Shown here piece by piece: positions 34,452-45,722 of a DNA stretch of 57,866 nucleotides; the first letter of the stretch is position 1; every line of letters starts with the position of its first letter. Source of the DNA: an uncultured Anaeroplasmataceae bacterium (GTDB lineage Bacteria; Bacillota_I; Bacilli_A; Acholeplasmatales; Anaeroplasmataceae). The stretch is from the NCBI GenBank assembly GCA_949840955.1, contig CATKXV010000011.1, positions 1 through 57,866 of the forward strand, in the 5' to 3' direction. The position numbers were made by a program, and so were the translations under genes. The notes under the pieces were generated by a model. It ran no database searches. It was not told the DNA's origin and was given only the letters and a program-made list of their open reading frames with translations.

Positions 34452-35489
34452 ATGAAGCTGACATTTCGCTGGTATGGAGAAAAGGACTCCATTCCACTTG
34501 AATTTATTAAGCAAATTCCCAATATGAGTGGAGTTGTAACAGCTGTTTACGATACACCTGTTGGACAAATATGGGAGCTTGAAAAAATCAAAAGACTGAA
34601 AGAGCTTTGTGAACAAGCAAATCTTGAAATGGAAGTTATTGAATCAGTTCCAGTTCATGAGGATATTAAGCTAGGAAAGCCTTCAAGAGATCAATGGATA
34701 GCAAATTATGCCCAAACCATACGAAATTTGGGGAAGGTAGGGGTTCGATGCATTTGCTATAATTTTATGCCTGTCTTTGATTGGCTAAGAACGGATTTAA
34801 AAAGAAGTAATCCAGATGGAAGTAATAGCTTAGCCTATACTCATGATATATTAATGAAGCTCAATCCTAAAAATTTACATCTTCCAGGCTGGGATGAGAG
34901 CTACACATCTGAGGAGCTATATCATTTATTAGAGGAATATAAGGATATTACACACGAACAGTTATTTGATAACCTTATATATTTTTTAAATGGAATCATG
35001 CCAGCTTGTGATGAAACAGGAATTCGTATGGCGATACACCCAGATGATCCACCATGGGATATGTTTGGTCTTCCTAGAATTATAACAGGAATCGATAGCT
35101 ATGCTAGACTCGTCAAGGCGGTTCCTAATCCTCATAATGGCTTTACCTTTTGTACGGGAAGCTTAGGTGCAGGAAGAAAAAACAATCTGCCTCAAATGAT
35201 TAAGGAATATTCAGATCGTATATTTTTTGTTCATTTAAGACAAATCCAATATACAAATGAAATGGATTTCATAGAGGCAGGTCATATGACAAAAACAGGG
35301 AGCCTAGACATATTTGCTATAGTCAAAGCTTTAGTTGATTATGGATTTGATGGGTATGTTCGCCCAGATCATGGAAGAAATATCTGGGGCGAAGATGGTA
35401 AGCCTGGGTATGGGCTATATGATAGAGCACTTGGTGCTGCCTACCTCAATGGTTTATTTGAGGCTATAGAAAAATTACGGAATGCCTAA
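34452..35489 (+). CDS. uxuA: Mannonate dehydratase
   Basis: UxuA converts D-mannonate to 2-keto-3-deoxygluconate in glucuronate breakdown, using a metal ion in a TIM barrel. The 345-residue protein starts MKLTFRWYGEKDSIPLEFI, a UxuA hallmark. It keeps YNFMPVFDWLRTDL, MAIHPDDPPWDMFGLPRI with its metal-binding His/Asp, VHLRQIQ, and DGYVRPDHGRNIWGE near the end. Length is normal for Firmicutes. AAAGGAGG precedes the ATG. It has its own promoter and terminator, and the usual neighbours (uxaC, kdg genes) are not here. Confidence 0.95.
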   Translation: MKLTFRWYGEKDSIPLEFIKQIPNMSGVVTAVYDTPVGQIWELEKIKRLKELCEQANLEMEVIESVPVHEDIKLGKPSRDQWIANYAQTIRNLGKVGVRCICYNFMPVFDWLRTDLKRSNPDGSNSLAYTHDILMKLNPKNLHLPGWDESYTSEELYHLLEEYKDITHEQLFDNLIYFLNGIMPACDETGIRMAIHPDDPPWDMFGLPRIITGIDSYARLVKAVPNPHNGFTFCTGSLGAGRKNNLPQMIKEYSDRIFFVHLRQIQYTNEMDFIEAGHMTKTGSLDIFAIVKALVDYGFDGYVRPDHGRNIWGEDGKPGYGLYDRALGAAYLNGLFEAIEKLRNA

Positions 35490-35519
35490 ATTGAATTGAT
35501 TCCAGGCTTAAAAATTAAA

Positions 35520-37421
35520 TCAACCCAAATAAAGAAGGATAGAATCGCCTTCTTTTATTTTTTCACCAGCATCAGGGGACTGATAGATTACCTGATTTCC
35601 ATCCCCATAAAACACATAGTTATAAAAGGAAGAGCCTTTAATTTCCTTTTTGGTTTTGCCTATATAATTATCTACCTTGTAGGTTGGTGTATCTAAAAAC
35701 CATCTTAAATTTTTTTCAATCTGATTTTCATAGTCTCTTTCTACTCCAAGATAATTTAAGGATTGTTCTATGATTTCTCCAACAAGAGGTGCTGCCACTG
35801 TTCCACCATATTGAACAACATTTTTTGGATGATCTATTGCGAGATATACAGCAATTCTAGGGTTATTCATTGGTGCTAAGCCTAAGAAGGAAAGAATATA
35901 TTCTCCTTGAATATAACCGCCAGAAGCGGATATTTTTTGAGCAGTTCCTGTTTTTCCCCCTACTCTATACCCCTCAATAAAAGCATTCCTACCTGTCCCT
36001 AATGCACATACGTTTTCTAAAGCATATCGCATTAAGTTGGATGTTTTTTCTGATATGACCTGTCGTTTAACCTTCTTTTCCTTTTGATATAAAACCTCAT
36101 CTGTATAGGTATGAATTTCCTTTAAAAGATATGGCTGTAGTAAAGAGCCCCCATTTGTAGCAGCAATAGAAGCCATAACCAGCTGAATAGGTGTATAAGC
36201 ACTGGTTTGCCCAAAGCTTTGTGTTGCAAGCTCTACAGGTCCACAATTCTTTTGACTCATAACAATCCCCTTGGACTCCCCTTGAATATCAATTCCTGTT
36301 TTTTCTGTGAAGCCATATAGCTTTAAATACTTATAAAAATTTTCTACACCAATCCGTCTTCCAAGCTCCATAAAGCCTGGGTTACAGGAATTTTGAATTA
36401 CCTCAAGAAAGGTTTGTGAGCCATGCCCTCCTGCCTTCCAGCATCGTATTTTACGATCGGCTACTGTCGTACTCCCGCCACAATAAAAAAAGCTATTCAT
36501 GTCAAAAAGACCTAATTCTAAAGCAACACTATAGGTAAAGACTTTAAAGGTAGATCCCAATTCAAAGGAGTAGAAGATAGGAAGAATTCGATTATAGATA
36601 CTTGAATCATAATCCTGATAATGACTTGGCTCAAAATAAGGGTAAGAGGTCATTGCTAAAACCTCTCCTGTTTGTGTATCAACAATGAGTCCCATAACCT
36701 GCTCGGGATCATATTGCGTTATAGCATTTTGAATTACGCTATCTAAAATGAATTGAAGATTTAAATCTATTGTCAAATAAAGATTCATTCCAGGGGTGGC
36801 AGCTTTATAAACTGAGGTAGTGTCATGCATCAGATTTCCTTTAGCATCTGTGTAAATGGATAAAGCACCTGTTTGACTTGTTAAATAATCATTATATTGA
36901 TATTCAATACCAGACAACCCTTGCATATCTATACCGCAGAAGCCTAAAACCTGTCCCAGTGTAGCTCCATAGGGATAATATCGCTTTGAATCTGCTGTCA
37001 GGTAAATTCCAGGTAAACCTAATGCATTGATGGCCTTTGCTTGCTCGTCAGTAATCCGTCTTCCTTCAGGCTTTATGATTTCTAAGCTGTTGTTCTTTGT
37101 TAAATGACGAAGAATATCCTTTGCATTACAATTTAAAATTTCTGCTAAGGTTTTTGCAGTAGCTTCCTTATCCTTTACCTGTCGATTAATAGAAGCAACT
37201 GTATATGCCAGCTTATTTCCAACAATTACCGTTCCATTTCGATCATAAATTAAGCCCCTACTGCTTTGAACAGGAATATCTCTTTTCCATAATTCGTCAG
37301 CCAAAATATTAATTTTATTTGAATCAATAAAAGTTATATAGCCTAATTTAATGACAAGAGCACTAAATAGAAGAAGAAATCCTATGATTACGATACCGAT
37401 TCTTTTTTTCAAATTTATCAC
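35520..37421 (-). CDS. spoVD: Class B penicillin-binding protein, SpoVD/PBP2 type with PASTA domain
   Basis: This 633-residue peptidoglycan transpeptidase has an N-terminal anchor helix (residues 8-30), a dimerisation domain with RGLIYDRNG, then the transpeptidase. Its active-site motifs are SxxK at Ser290 (STFK), SxN at 345-347 (SCN in QNSCNPGFM) and KTG in GGKTGTAQK near 483. One PASTA domain closes the protein (YIGKTKKEIKG...YQSPDAGEKIKEGDSI). The QNSCNPGFMELG phrase and the single PASTA favour SpoVD (spore cortex) over FtsI, but a vegetative role cannot be excluded. It is adjacent to a MATE gene on the same strand, 23 nt apart. Confidence 0.85.
   Translation of the reverse strand: MINLKKRIGIVIIGFLLLFSALVIKLGYITFIDSNKINILADELWKRDIPVQSSRGLIYDRNGTVIVGNKLAYTVASINRQVKDKEATAKTLAEILNCNAKDILRHLTKNNSLEIIKPEGRRITDEQAKAINALGLPGIYLTADSKRYYPYGATLGQVLGFCGIDMQGLSGIEYQYNDYLTSQTGALSIYTDAKGNLMHDTTSVYKAATPGMNLYLTIDLNLQFILDSVIQNAITQYDPEQVMGLIVDTQTGEVLAMTSYPYFEPSHYQDYDSSIYNRILPIFYSFELGSTFKVFTYSVALELGLFDMNSFFYCGGSTTVADRKIRCWKAGGHGSQTFLEVIQNSCNPGFMELGRRIGVENFYKYLKLYGFTEKTGIDIQGESKGIVMSQKNCGPVELATQSFGQTSAYTPIQLVMASIAATNGGSLLQPYLLKEIHTYTDEVLYQKEKKVKRQVISEKTSNLMRYALENVCALGTGRNAFIEGYRVGGKTGTAQKISASGGYIQGEYILSFLGLAPMNNPRIAVYLAIDHPKNVVQYGGTVAAPLVGEIIEQSLNYLGVERDYENQIEKNLRWFLDTPTYKVDNYIGKTKKEIKGSSFYNYVFYGDGNQVIYQSPDAGEKIKEGDSILLYLG
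35526..35560. terminator. Terminator between uxuA and the convergent PBP gene
   Basis: AATAAAGAAGG pairs with CCTTCTTTTATT, followed by TTTT on the plus strand. The hairpin lies within the last codons of the PBP gene, so it is coding on the other strand. Confidence 0.7.
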
Positions 37422-37444
37422 CTATATAAAAATATGGGTGTGCT

Positions 37445-38764
37445 TTATTTATCATGCTTATTTCGTATTCTTTTTTTTATAAATATAGATGAAAAAACAA
37501 GTAGGGTGGTTGTAATCTCAGAAAGTGCAATAGATAAATATACTCCATTTTCATCTAAAAGCATACTTAGAAGGTAAGCTAAGGGAAGAAGAAGGAAGAG
37601 CTGTCTTAATAGGCTTAAGAATAAAGAGGTTATTCCTCTTTGAATGGATTGAAAATAGGAGGCCATGATATAGTTGATACACCCAAAGCAAAAGCCGATG
37701 GATGCTAATCGTAAAAATGTATTGGTTTGGGCTATCAGCTGTTGATCCTCATAAAACATCATCATTAACAAATTCGGTATCCCCATAAAGATTAGAGTGG
37801 CTATAGCCCCAATACCTAAGGACAATAAAATAGAATCCTTTAAAAGCACCTGTAACCTTTTTTCATCCCTAGCTCCAAAGCTATAGCTCATTAAAGGCAT
37901 TGTTCCTTGGGCAACACCACTAACCCCCATATAGACAAAGTATTGTAGCTTATAATAAATACCAAAGGTGGTAATGGCCATTTCATTTATGGTTATAAGA
38001 ATATAATTCATTATGGTTACCATAAATGAAGGAATTGCATTCATAAAAAAGGAAGGGATACCAATCCTATAGATAGAAATTAGATTGGACTTGTCAAAAT
38101 AAAAGCCTTTAATTTGAAGTCGTACACGATTTCTCTTAGATAGAATAAAATATAGCATAACCATGGTAGCAAGTACCTGGGCTATTACAGTAGCCAATGC
38201 AGCACCAAAGACTCCCATATTACAGTTAAAAATAAGTATAGGATCTAAAACGATATTGATAATTACTCCAGTTAGCAAAGAGAACATAGGTAAAAGCATT
38301 TTGCCATCCGCCTGTAATATTTTTTCCATAGCAATTTGAAAAATCGTTGTAAAGCTAAAAATGATGATCATATGAATATAGGTAGTCCCATAATCAATGA
38401 CAAGAGCTTCATTTGTAAAGCTTTCTATGAATATTTTAGATAGTCCCAGTCCTAGCCCTAAAACGATGATATAATGAAAAAAAGAAAGAATCATCCCTAA
38501 GGTAGCAGCATTTTCTGCTTCCTTGTGCTTTTTTTGACCCAATTTCATTGCAATACATGCATTCATACCAACTCCAACTCCAACCGATAGGGCCAATATC
38601 AGATTTTGTATAGGATATACGATCGATATAGCCTCCATAGCCTTAGGATCATAGCTTGTAATATACATAGAATCAATTAGGTTATATAAGGATTGAATAA
38701 TCATAGATAATGCAGGGGGAATGCTCATCTTAATGATTAGAGATAAAACTTTATTTTCTTTCAT
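37445..38764 (-). CDS. MATE family multidrug efflux transporter
   Basis: This inner-membrane protein of about 439 residues has twelve predicted helices in two similar halves. The start (VLSLIIKMSIPPALSMIIQSLYNLIDSMYI) matches the DinF/NorM-like MATE group, as does GVGVGMNACIAMKLGQ. MATE pumps export cationic drugs with Na+ or H+. ATG at 38764 is chosen because GGAGTGG lies 5-8 nt upstream. Two in-frame GTG codons just upstream overlap that site. The leader region contains a terminator and a ten-codon ORF, a sign of attenuation control. Confidence 0.92.
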   Translation of the reverse strand: MKENKVLSLIIKMSIPPALSMIIQSLYNLIDSMYITSYDPKAMEAISIVYPIQNLILALSVGVGVGMNACIAMKLGQKKHKEAENAATLGMILSFFHYIIVLGLGLGLSKIFIESFTNEALVIDYGTTYIHMIIIFSFTTIFQIAMEKILQADGKMLLPMFSLLTGVIINIVLDPILIFNCNMGVFGAALATVIAQVLATMVMLYFILSKRNRVRLQIKGFYFDKSNLISIYRIGIPSFFMNAIPSFMVTIMNYILITINEMAITTFGIYYKLQYFVYMGVSGVAQGTMPLMSYSFGARDEKRLQVLLKDSILLSLGIGAIATLIFMGIPNLLMMMFYEDQQLIAQTNTFLRLASIGFCFGCINYIMASYFQSIQRGITSLFLSLLRQLFLLLPLAYLLSMLLDENGVYLSIALSEITTTLLVFSSIFIKKRIRNKHDK

Positions 38765-38791
38765 ATGCACCACTCCGTTCCATAAAAAAAT

Positions 38792-38840
38792 AGCCTCGTA
38801 TGTTTGTTTGGTTTACTCCGAAACAAAAAAATACGAGGCT
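38792..38840 (-). terminator. Attenuator-type terminator in the MATE leader
   Basis: On the minus strand AGCCTCGTAT (38840-38831) pairs perfectly with ATACGAGGCT (38801-38792), followed by ATTTTTTT. It lies inside the 5' leader, between the promoter at 38856-38884 and the MATE start, so it would stop transcription unless disrupted. Confidence 0.85.
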
Positions 38841-38845
38841 TTCAT
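38813..38845 (-). CDS. Ten-codon leader peptide of the MATE gene
   Basis: ATG at 38845 gives MKASYFFVSE and a TAA at 38813. Codons 2-5 are the left arm of the attenuator stem, so a ribosome paused on or just after them would keep the stem open. The ATG lies only about 5 nt from the predicted transcription start and has no ribosome site, so initiation would be leaderless. No homology is claimed. Confidence 0.5.
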   Translation of the reverse strand: MKASYFFVSE

Positions 38846-38855
38846 AGCGTTAGTC

Positions 38856-38884
38856 ATTTTAACATATCTATGTCCAAATGTAAA
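38856..38884 (-). promoter_or_regulatory. Promoter of the MATE leader
   Basis: On the minus strand TTTACA (38884-38879) and TAAAAT (38861-38856) have a 17-nt spacer. The -35 box touches the end of ispG. Confidence 0.7.
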
Positions 38885-38886
38885 GA

Positions 38887-39927
38887 TTAAAAAGCATCTA
38901 TTTCCTTTTTTAGCTCCTCTAAAAGCTGTTCTTCCTTTATTTTTCTTATAATTTTACCCTTTTTAAATAGAACTGCCTCATGCATTCCACCAGCAATTCC
39001 TAAATCAGCCTCTTTTGCCTCCCCTGGACCATTTACAGCACAGCCCATTACAGCAACATGAATTTTCTTATTCACAGAATTTAGATAATCCTCAATTTCT
39101 TTTGCGATGGGAATCATATCATAGGCAGTCCTTCCACAGGTAGGACAAGAAGTAAAGGTAGGCAAATTTTGAATGTAATGCAATTCCTTTAATATTTCTT
39201 TTGCAGCAATAACCTCATATTTGGGATCATCTGTTAAAGAAACACGAAGTGTATTTCCAATTCCTAAGTCTAAAATTTTAGATATACCTATACTCGATTT
39301 AATTAGCCCCTTAAAGGAAGTGCCTGCTTCTGTAATTCCTATATGAAGTGGGTAAGGAAAGGTTTGACTAGCAAGCTTATATGCCTCTAAGGTTAAATCA
39401 ATTGAAGAGCATTTTAAGGATAGACAAATATTATAAAAGCCGAGCTCCTCTAAAATGGAAATATGTCTTTTTGCTGCCTCAATCATATGCTCAGGTGTTG
39501 GCTTGGCAATATCCTTAGGTAAAGAGCCCCCATTTACCCCGATTCGAATCGGAATTCCCTTCCTTTTGCATAAATCAACAATTTCAATGATTTTCTCCTT
39601 ATTTGAAATATTCCCTGGATTTAAGCGGATTTTATCTACACCCTCCTTTATGGCTATGATGGCTAGCTCAGGATCAAAGTGTATATCAGCAACCAAGGGG
39701 ATATGGATTTTATCTAAAATTTTAGATAAGCTATAGGCATCCTCTTGATCTAAAACAGCTACACGAACGATTTCACAGCCTAAGGCTTCCAATTCAAGAA
39801 TTTGCTTTATCGTTGCCTCTGTATCCTTCGTTTTTGTATTACACATACTTTGTATATAAATATGATCATTTCCACCAAATTTCAAATTTTTTAGCAAAAA
39901 CTGCTTTGTTTCCTCTCGTTTAAACAT
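38887..39927 (-). CDS. ispG: 4-hydroxy-3-methylbut-2-enyl diphosphate synthase (flavodoxin type)
   Basis: IspG (GcpE) carries out the penultimate step of the MEP isoprenoid pathway with a [4Fe-4S] cluster. The 346-residue protein has the N-terminal TIM barrel (YIQSMCNTKTKD, VADIHFDPELA, KIRLNPGNI) and the C-terminal cluster domain with CPTCGR and MGCAVNGPGE, which provide the three cysteines and a glutamate. The ATG at 39927 is preceded by GGTGAT. The frame extends 52 codons further upstream but that stretch has no family similarity. Length is normal for bacteria. Confidence 0.96.
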   Translation of the reverse strand: MFKREETKQFLLKNLKFGGNDHIYIQSMCNTKTKDTEATIKQILELEALGCEIVRVAVLDQEDAYSLSKILDKIHIPLVADIHFDPELAIIAIKEGVDKIRLNPGNISNKEKIIEIVDLCKRKGIPIRIGVNGGSLPKDIAKPTPEHMIEAAKRHISILEELGFYNICLSLKCSSIDLTLEAYKLASQTFPYPLHIGITEAGTSFKGLIKSSIGISKILDLGIGNTLRVSLTDDPKYEVIAAKEILKELHYIQNLPTFTSCPTCGRTAYDMIPIAKEIEDYLNSVNKKIHVAVMGCAVNGPGEAKEADLGIAGGMHEAVLFKKGKIIRKIKEEQLLEELKKEIDAF

Positions 39928-39976
39928 TTTTATCACCAATTCTATTATATCAAACGAAAGAAAAGAAAAAAAGTAG

Positions 39977-40005
39977 TTGCATAAAATTATTTTATTTGGT
40001 ATAAT
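39977..40005 (+). promoter_or_regulatory. Promoter of rpmG
   Basis: TTGCAT at 39977-39982 and TATAAT at 40000-40005 have a 17-nt spacer. Confidence 0.75.
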
Positions 40006-40045
40006 TCTAAAGGAAGTAATCTTTAAGTCTGGAGGGAAAATAAGA

Positions 40046-40195
40046 ATGCGTGATTTAGTAAAATTAGTTTGTTCTGAATGCAAGAATGAAAATTACTATA
40101 CAGACAAAAATAAGAAGACAACTCCTGAAAGAATGGAGATTAAAAAATATTGTCCTTTTTGCCGTAAACATACATCACATAAGGAAAAGAAATAA
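40046..40195 (+). CDS. rpmG: 50S ribosomal protein L33
   Basis: This 49-residue zinc-ribbon ribosomal protein has [12 protein letters not shown], then [28 protein letters not shown], the full L33 pattern with both CxxC pairs (the zinc-bound form). GGAGGG precedes the ATG. An upstream in-frame ATG would add 23 unrelated residues. A short hairpin with a T run after the stop (AAGCTTGTAAAAGCTTTTTTT, near 40194-40215) is a probable terminator. Confidence 0.96.
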   Translation: MRDLVKLVCSECKNENYYTDKNKKTTPERMEIKKYCPFCRKHTSHKEKK

Positions 40196-40232
40196 GCTTG
40201 TAAAAGCTTTTTTTCTTTATTCTATTAAAAAT

Positions 40233-40835
40233 ATGATAGAAAAAATAGTTACGGGGGACTTTGAAACCAATACCTATATCATAACAAATCAAGGGAAATG
40301 TGTAATCGTTGACCCAGGCTTAGACTTTGAAAATACGGCAACAAGGCTAAAGGATATGTATGATATTGAAGGGATCCTTTTAACTCATGGACATATGGAT
40401 CATATCGATGGAATAAGGTATTTTACTGCTCCCATCTATATTCATGAGGCAGAAGTTCAATTTTTAGAGGATGCGAGCCTTTCCTTATATCGCATGTTTG
40501 GAAATCGTATTCCATTTCAAAAGGAAAAGCTGAATATTGTCCCATTGAGGGACGGAATGGAGCTAGAGCTCATTGGCTATACATTTAAAGTGATGCACAC
40601 TCCTGGACATACCAGGGGAAGTGTCGTTTATAGCTATAAGAATAAGCTTATTAGTGGAGATACCTTGTTTCATCAAAGTATAGGAAGAACGGATTTTCCT
40701 ACAGGGGATATGAAAAGGATGAGAGATAGTCTGAAAAAAATTATAGAGACCTTTCCTGATCTAACAGAGGTATACCCTGGCCATAATGAAAAAACTACGA
40801 TTGGTTTTGAAAGAAAAAACAATCCTTATTTGTAA
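40233..40835 (+). CDS. MBL-fold metallohydrolase, glyoxalase II-like
   Basis: This 200-residue metallo-beta-lactamase fold enzyme has the metal motif THGHMDHIDG (HxHxDH), HTPGHTRGSV for the next histidine, SGDTLF with the bridging Asp, and the final His in YPGHNEKT. Small stand-alone proteins of this kind hydrolyse thioesters such as S-lactoylglutathione analogues, but the substrate here is unknown. The ATG at 40233 begins the fold exactly (MIEKIVTGDFETNTYII). Codons upstream overlap rpmG and are not used. Confidence 0.88.
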   Translation: MIEKIVTGDFETNTYIITNQGKCVIVDPGLDFENTATRLKDMYDIEGILLTHGHMDHIDGIRYFTAPIYIHEAEVQFLEDASLSLYRMFGNRIPFQKEKLNIVPLRDGMELELIGYTFKVMHTPGHTRGSVVYSYKNKLISGDTLFHQSIGRTDFPTGDMKRMRDSLKKIIETFPDLTEVYPGHNEKTTIGFERKNNPYL

Positions 40836-40889
40836 AATGTATGTAAGGGAATTTTTAATTCCCTTGTGTACTCATATTTCATAAGAAAG

Positions 40890-40913
40890 AAACTCGATTT
40901 TTGAGTTTTTTTC
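40890..40913 (+). terminator. Terminator before the heat-shock operon
   Basis: AAACTC and GAGTTT flank GATTTTT and are followed by TTTTC. A second perfect 9-bp hairpin without a T run (AAGGGAATT/AATTCCCTT) lies just upstream at about 40846-40866. Confidence 0.75.
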
Positions 40914-40928
40914 TTTTTGATTAATTTT

Positions 40929-41000
40929 TTAGCACTTTTTCGTTGACAGTGCCAAATGATTGTTATATAATAGTGTTGCACTAAGGAAAGAAGAGTGCAA
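40929..41000 (+). promoter_or_regulatory. Heat-shock promoter with two CIRCE operators
   Basis: CIRCE 1, TTAGCACTT-N9-CAGTGCCAA, is at 40929-40955 and covers the -35 box TTGACA (40943-40948). The -10 TATAAT is at 40966-40971 with a 17-nt spacer. CIRCE 2 is at 40976-41000: TTGCACT-N11-AGTGCAA, with the standard GCACT-N11-AGTGC core. Both are slightly off consensus. HrcA, encoded next, should bind them. Confidence 0.88.
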
Positions 41001-41015
41001 AAACGAGGTGATTTC

Positions 41016-42029
41016 ATGCTAACGGATCGACAAAAATTAATTCTTAAAGCGATCATTGAGGAATATGTGACTAGTAATGAGCCTGTAGGTTCAAAGTCCT
41101 TAACTGAAAAGCCGTATTTGGACTTTTCCTCTGCGACGATACGATATGACATGCAGGATTTAGAGGAAAAGGGCTATTTAGAAAAGACCCATACCTCCTC
41201 AGGAAGAATTCCCTCTCAAGTGGGATATCGCTACTATGTAGATCATTTAATCATCCGTGATGATACTGTATTAGAATATTTTAAATATCTAGATGACATT
41301 CTGGATAATAAAAAATTAGCTAAGGAGGATGCTCTAAAAAAGATTGCTGATTTTCTAAGTGAGCTTACAGGCTATTATTCTATCATATTAGGATCAAGTG
41401 CTGATTTTGCTAAGGTTATGAAAATGGAGATTGTTCCACTTTCTAATCGAGAGGCAGTCATGCTAATTGTTACCAATACAGGTCAGGTACAGTCACAGAA
41501 AATTACGATTCCCGAGGGATATAATCAGGATGATTTGCTAAAGATTATACAGATGTTTGATAATGCAATGTATGATCACTCTGTATATGAAATTCGTGAG
41601 GTATTGTCGAAGGAGGCCTCAAAGCCTAGAATCAGACAGATGGTTGATTTTAAGGATGATATCTTAAATTTTATGATTAAGGGATTTTCAAGATTTTTAA
41701 ATACGGAAACCTATGATTCAGGATTATCTAGATTGTTCAATCAGCCTGAATTTCAGGATTATCAAATCATGCAAAAGATATTGAGAGCTATTGATGATGA
41801 GGCTATCACAGATTTTGCTCAAACCTCAGCTGGAAATTTGAAAATACATATTGGTAAGGAAAATACTAGTGGGCTAGAGGATTGCTCCATTGTTACAATT
41901 CCTTATTATATTGATGATAATGAATATGGTACATTGATATTAGTTGGACCAACCCGTATGAATTATCGAGGAGTTGTTCCACTTTTAGAATATGTAGCAA
42001 AAAGTATGCCAAAATTATATAATAGGTAG
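41016..42029 (+). CDS. hrcA: Heat-inducible transcription repressor HrcA
   Basis: HrcA represses class I heat-shock genes by binding CIRCE; GroEL keeps it active. The 337-residue protein begins MLTDRQKLILKAIIEEY and has SSATIRYDMQDLEEKGYLEKTHTSSGRIPS, the HrcA winged helix, then the GAF-like domain and a C-terminal GPTRMNYRGVVPLLEYV. ATG at 41016 with ACGAGGTGA upstream is the start. A GTG further up would lie inside CIRCE 2. It is the first gene of hrcA-grpE-dnaK-dnaJ and is self-regulated. Confidence 0.96.
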   Translation: MLTDRQKLILKAIIEEYVTSNEPVGSKSLTEKPYLDFSSATIRYDMQDLEEKGYLEKTHTSSGRIPSQVGYRYYVDHLIIRDDTVLEYFKYLDDILDNKKLAKEDALKKIADFLSELTGYYSIILGSSADFAKVMKMEIVPLSNREAVMLIVTNTGQVQSQKITIPEGYNQDDLLKIIQMFDNAMYDHSVYEIREVLSKEASKPRIRQMVDFKDDILNFMIKGFSRFLNTETYDSGLSRLFNQPEFQDYQIMQKILRAIDDEAITDFAQTSAGNLKIHIGKENTSGLEDCSIVTIPYYIDDNEYGTLILVGPTRMNYRGVVPLLEYVAKSMPKLYNR

Positions 42030-42032
42030 GTA

Positions 42033-44454
<2,422 letters not shown>

Positions 44455-44508
44455 GAATTTTAAAGGAAGGAAGGGACCATTGGCCCCTTCATGTTTATGA
44501 GGTGAGCT

Positions 44509-45630
44509 ATGGCAAAACGTGATTATTATGAGGTACTTGGTCTATCTAAGGGAGCAAGTCAGGATGAAATTAAGAGAGCTTATCGTCAGCTTGCAAAAAA
44601 ATATCATCCCGACATCAATAAGGAACCAGGTGCTGAGGAAAAATTTAAAGAAATAAATGAAGCCTATGATACCCTTTCTGATGAGCAAAAGAAGGCACGC
44701 TATGATCAATTTGGCTTTGATGATCCAATGGGTGGAGCTGGAGGCTCAGGCTTTGGTGGTTTTGGTGGCTTTTCAGGAGGCTTTGGAGGCTTTGAGGATA
44801 TCTTTTCTTCCTTTTTTGGAGGAGGCTCTAGAAATCAGCAAAATGGACCTCATCAGGGCAAGGACGTAGAAAAGACAATGACCATAAGCTTTGAGGATGC
44901 GGTATATGGCTGTAAAAAGAAAATTCGGTTAACTGTGGATGAGGAATGTACTTCTTGTGGAGGTACAGGAGCGTATTCTAAAAATGATATTAAGACTTGT
45001 CCAAAATGTAAGGGACAGGGAAGAGTCTTTGTCCGTCAGCAAACGATATTTGGTCAATCCACTGTACAAACGTCCTGTCCAGAATGTAATGGACTAGGCA
45101 AGGTCGTATTAAAGAAATGTGAGGTTTGTGGTGGAAAAGGAAGAACCAGAAAAACCAAGGATGTAGAGGTTACAATTCCAGCTGGTATAGATACAGGAAT
45201 GACCTTGCGTATGGGTGGCTATGGAGAGGCTGGACTCAATGGTGGTGCTCCTGGAGATTTATATATTACCTTTACAGTGACACCTCATAAGAACTTCATT
45301 CGAGATGGATCAGATATTATATTGAATGTACCCATTAGCTTTACTCAGGCTGCCCTGGGAGATTCAATTGAGGTTCCAACCATTGATGCTCCTGTAATGC
45401 TTAAAATCCCAGCAGGAACCCAAACAGAAACCCGGTTTCGCTTAAGAGGAAAGGGAACAAAGAATCCTAAATCCTCTTCCTCCTCTCGTGGAGATCAGTA
45501 TGTTATTGTCCATGTTGAAACCCCTACAAATTTAACAGTTGAGGAAAAAGAGCTTTTAGAAAAGTTGGGAAATGTACAAAAAACAGAGAAAAAATCTCCG
45601 TGGGAAAAATTTAAAAAGCTTTTTCAATAA
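44509..45630 (+). CDS. dnaJ: Chaperone DnaJ (Hsp40)
   Basis: This 373-residue type I Hsp40 has a J domain (residues 4-66) with HPD in KKYHPDINK, a Gly/Phe-rich stretch, then four CxxCxGxG zinc repeats ([32 protein letters not shown]). The substrate-binding C-terminal domains follow. It stimulates DnaK ATPase. The last gene of the heat-shock operon, it is followed by a terminator. A short GC hairpin lies in the dnaK-dnaJ gap (about 44471-44490) and may trim or stabilise mRNA. Confidence 0.97.
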   Translation: MAKRDYYEVLGLSKGASQDEIKRAYRQLAKKYHPDINKEPGAEEKFKEINEAYDTLSDEQKKARYDQFGFDDPMGGAGGSGFGGFGGFSGGFGGFEDIFSSFFGGGSRNQQNGPHQGKDVEKTMTISFEDAVYGCKKKIRLTVDEECTSCGGTGAYSKNDIKTCPKCKGQGRVFVRQQTIFGQSTVQTSCPECNGLGKVVLKKCEVCGGKGRTRKTKDVEVTIPAGIDTGMTLRMGGYGEAGLNGGAPGDLYITFTVTPHKNFIRDGSDIILNVPISFTQAALGDSIEVPTIDAPVMLKIPAGTQTETRFRLRGKGTKNPKSSSSSRGDQYVIVHVETPTNLTVEEKELLEKLGNVQKTEKKSPWEKFKKLFQ

Positions 45631-45636
45631 AAAAAT

Positions 45637-45672
45637 GGGCTAATTCTAAAGGTTAGCCCTTTTCTTTTTTTT
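45637..45672 (+). terminator. Terminator of the heat-shock operon
   Basis: GGGCTAA at 45637-45643 pairs with TTAGCCC at 45653-45659 and is followed by a T-rich run. Confidence 0.88.
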
Positions 45673-45722
45673 TATAAATTGTTATAATAGATATGTTAAT
45701 GAGCTAAGGAGGATTGATTTTG

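Noticed and set aside
39928-40083. N-terminal extension of IspG by 52 residues
   Set aside because: The extra residues match no IspG, have no ribosome site and overlap the rpmG promoter.
44471-44490. Terminator between dnaK and dnaJ
   Set aside because: The short GC hairpin lacks a T run and dnaJ has no promoter of its own, so it is not a strong stop.
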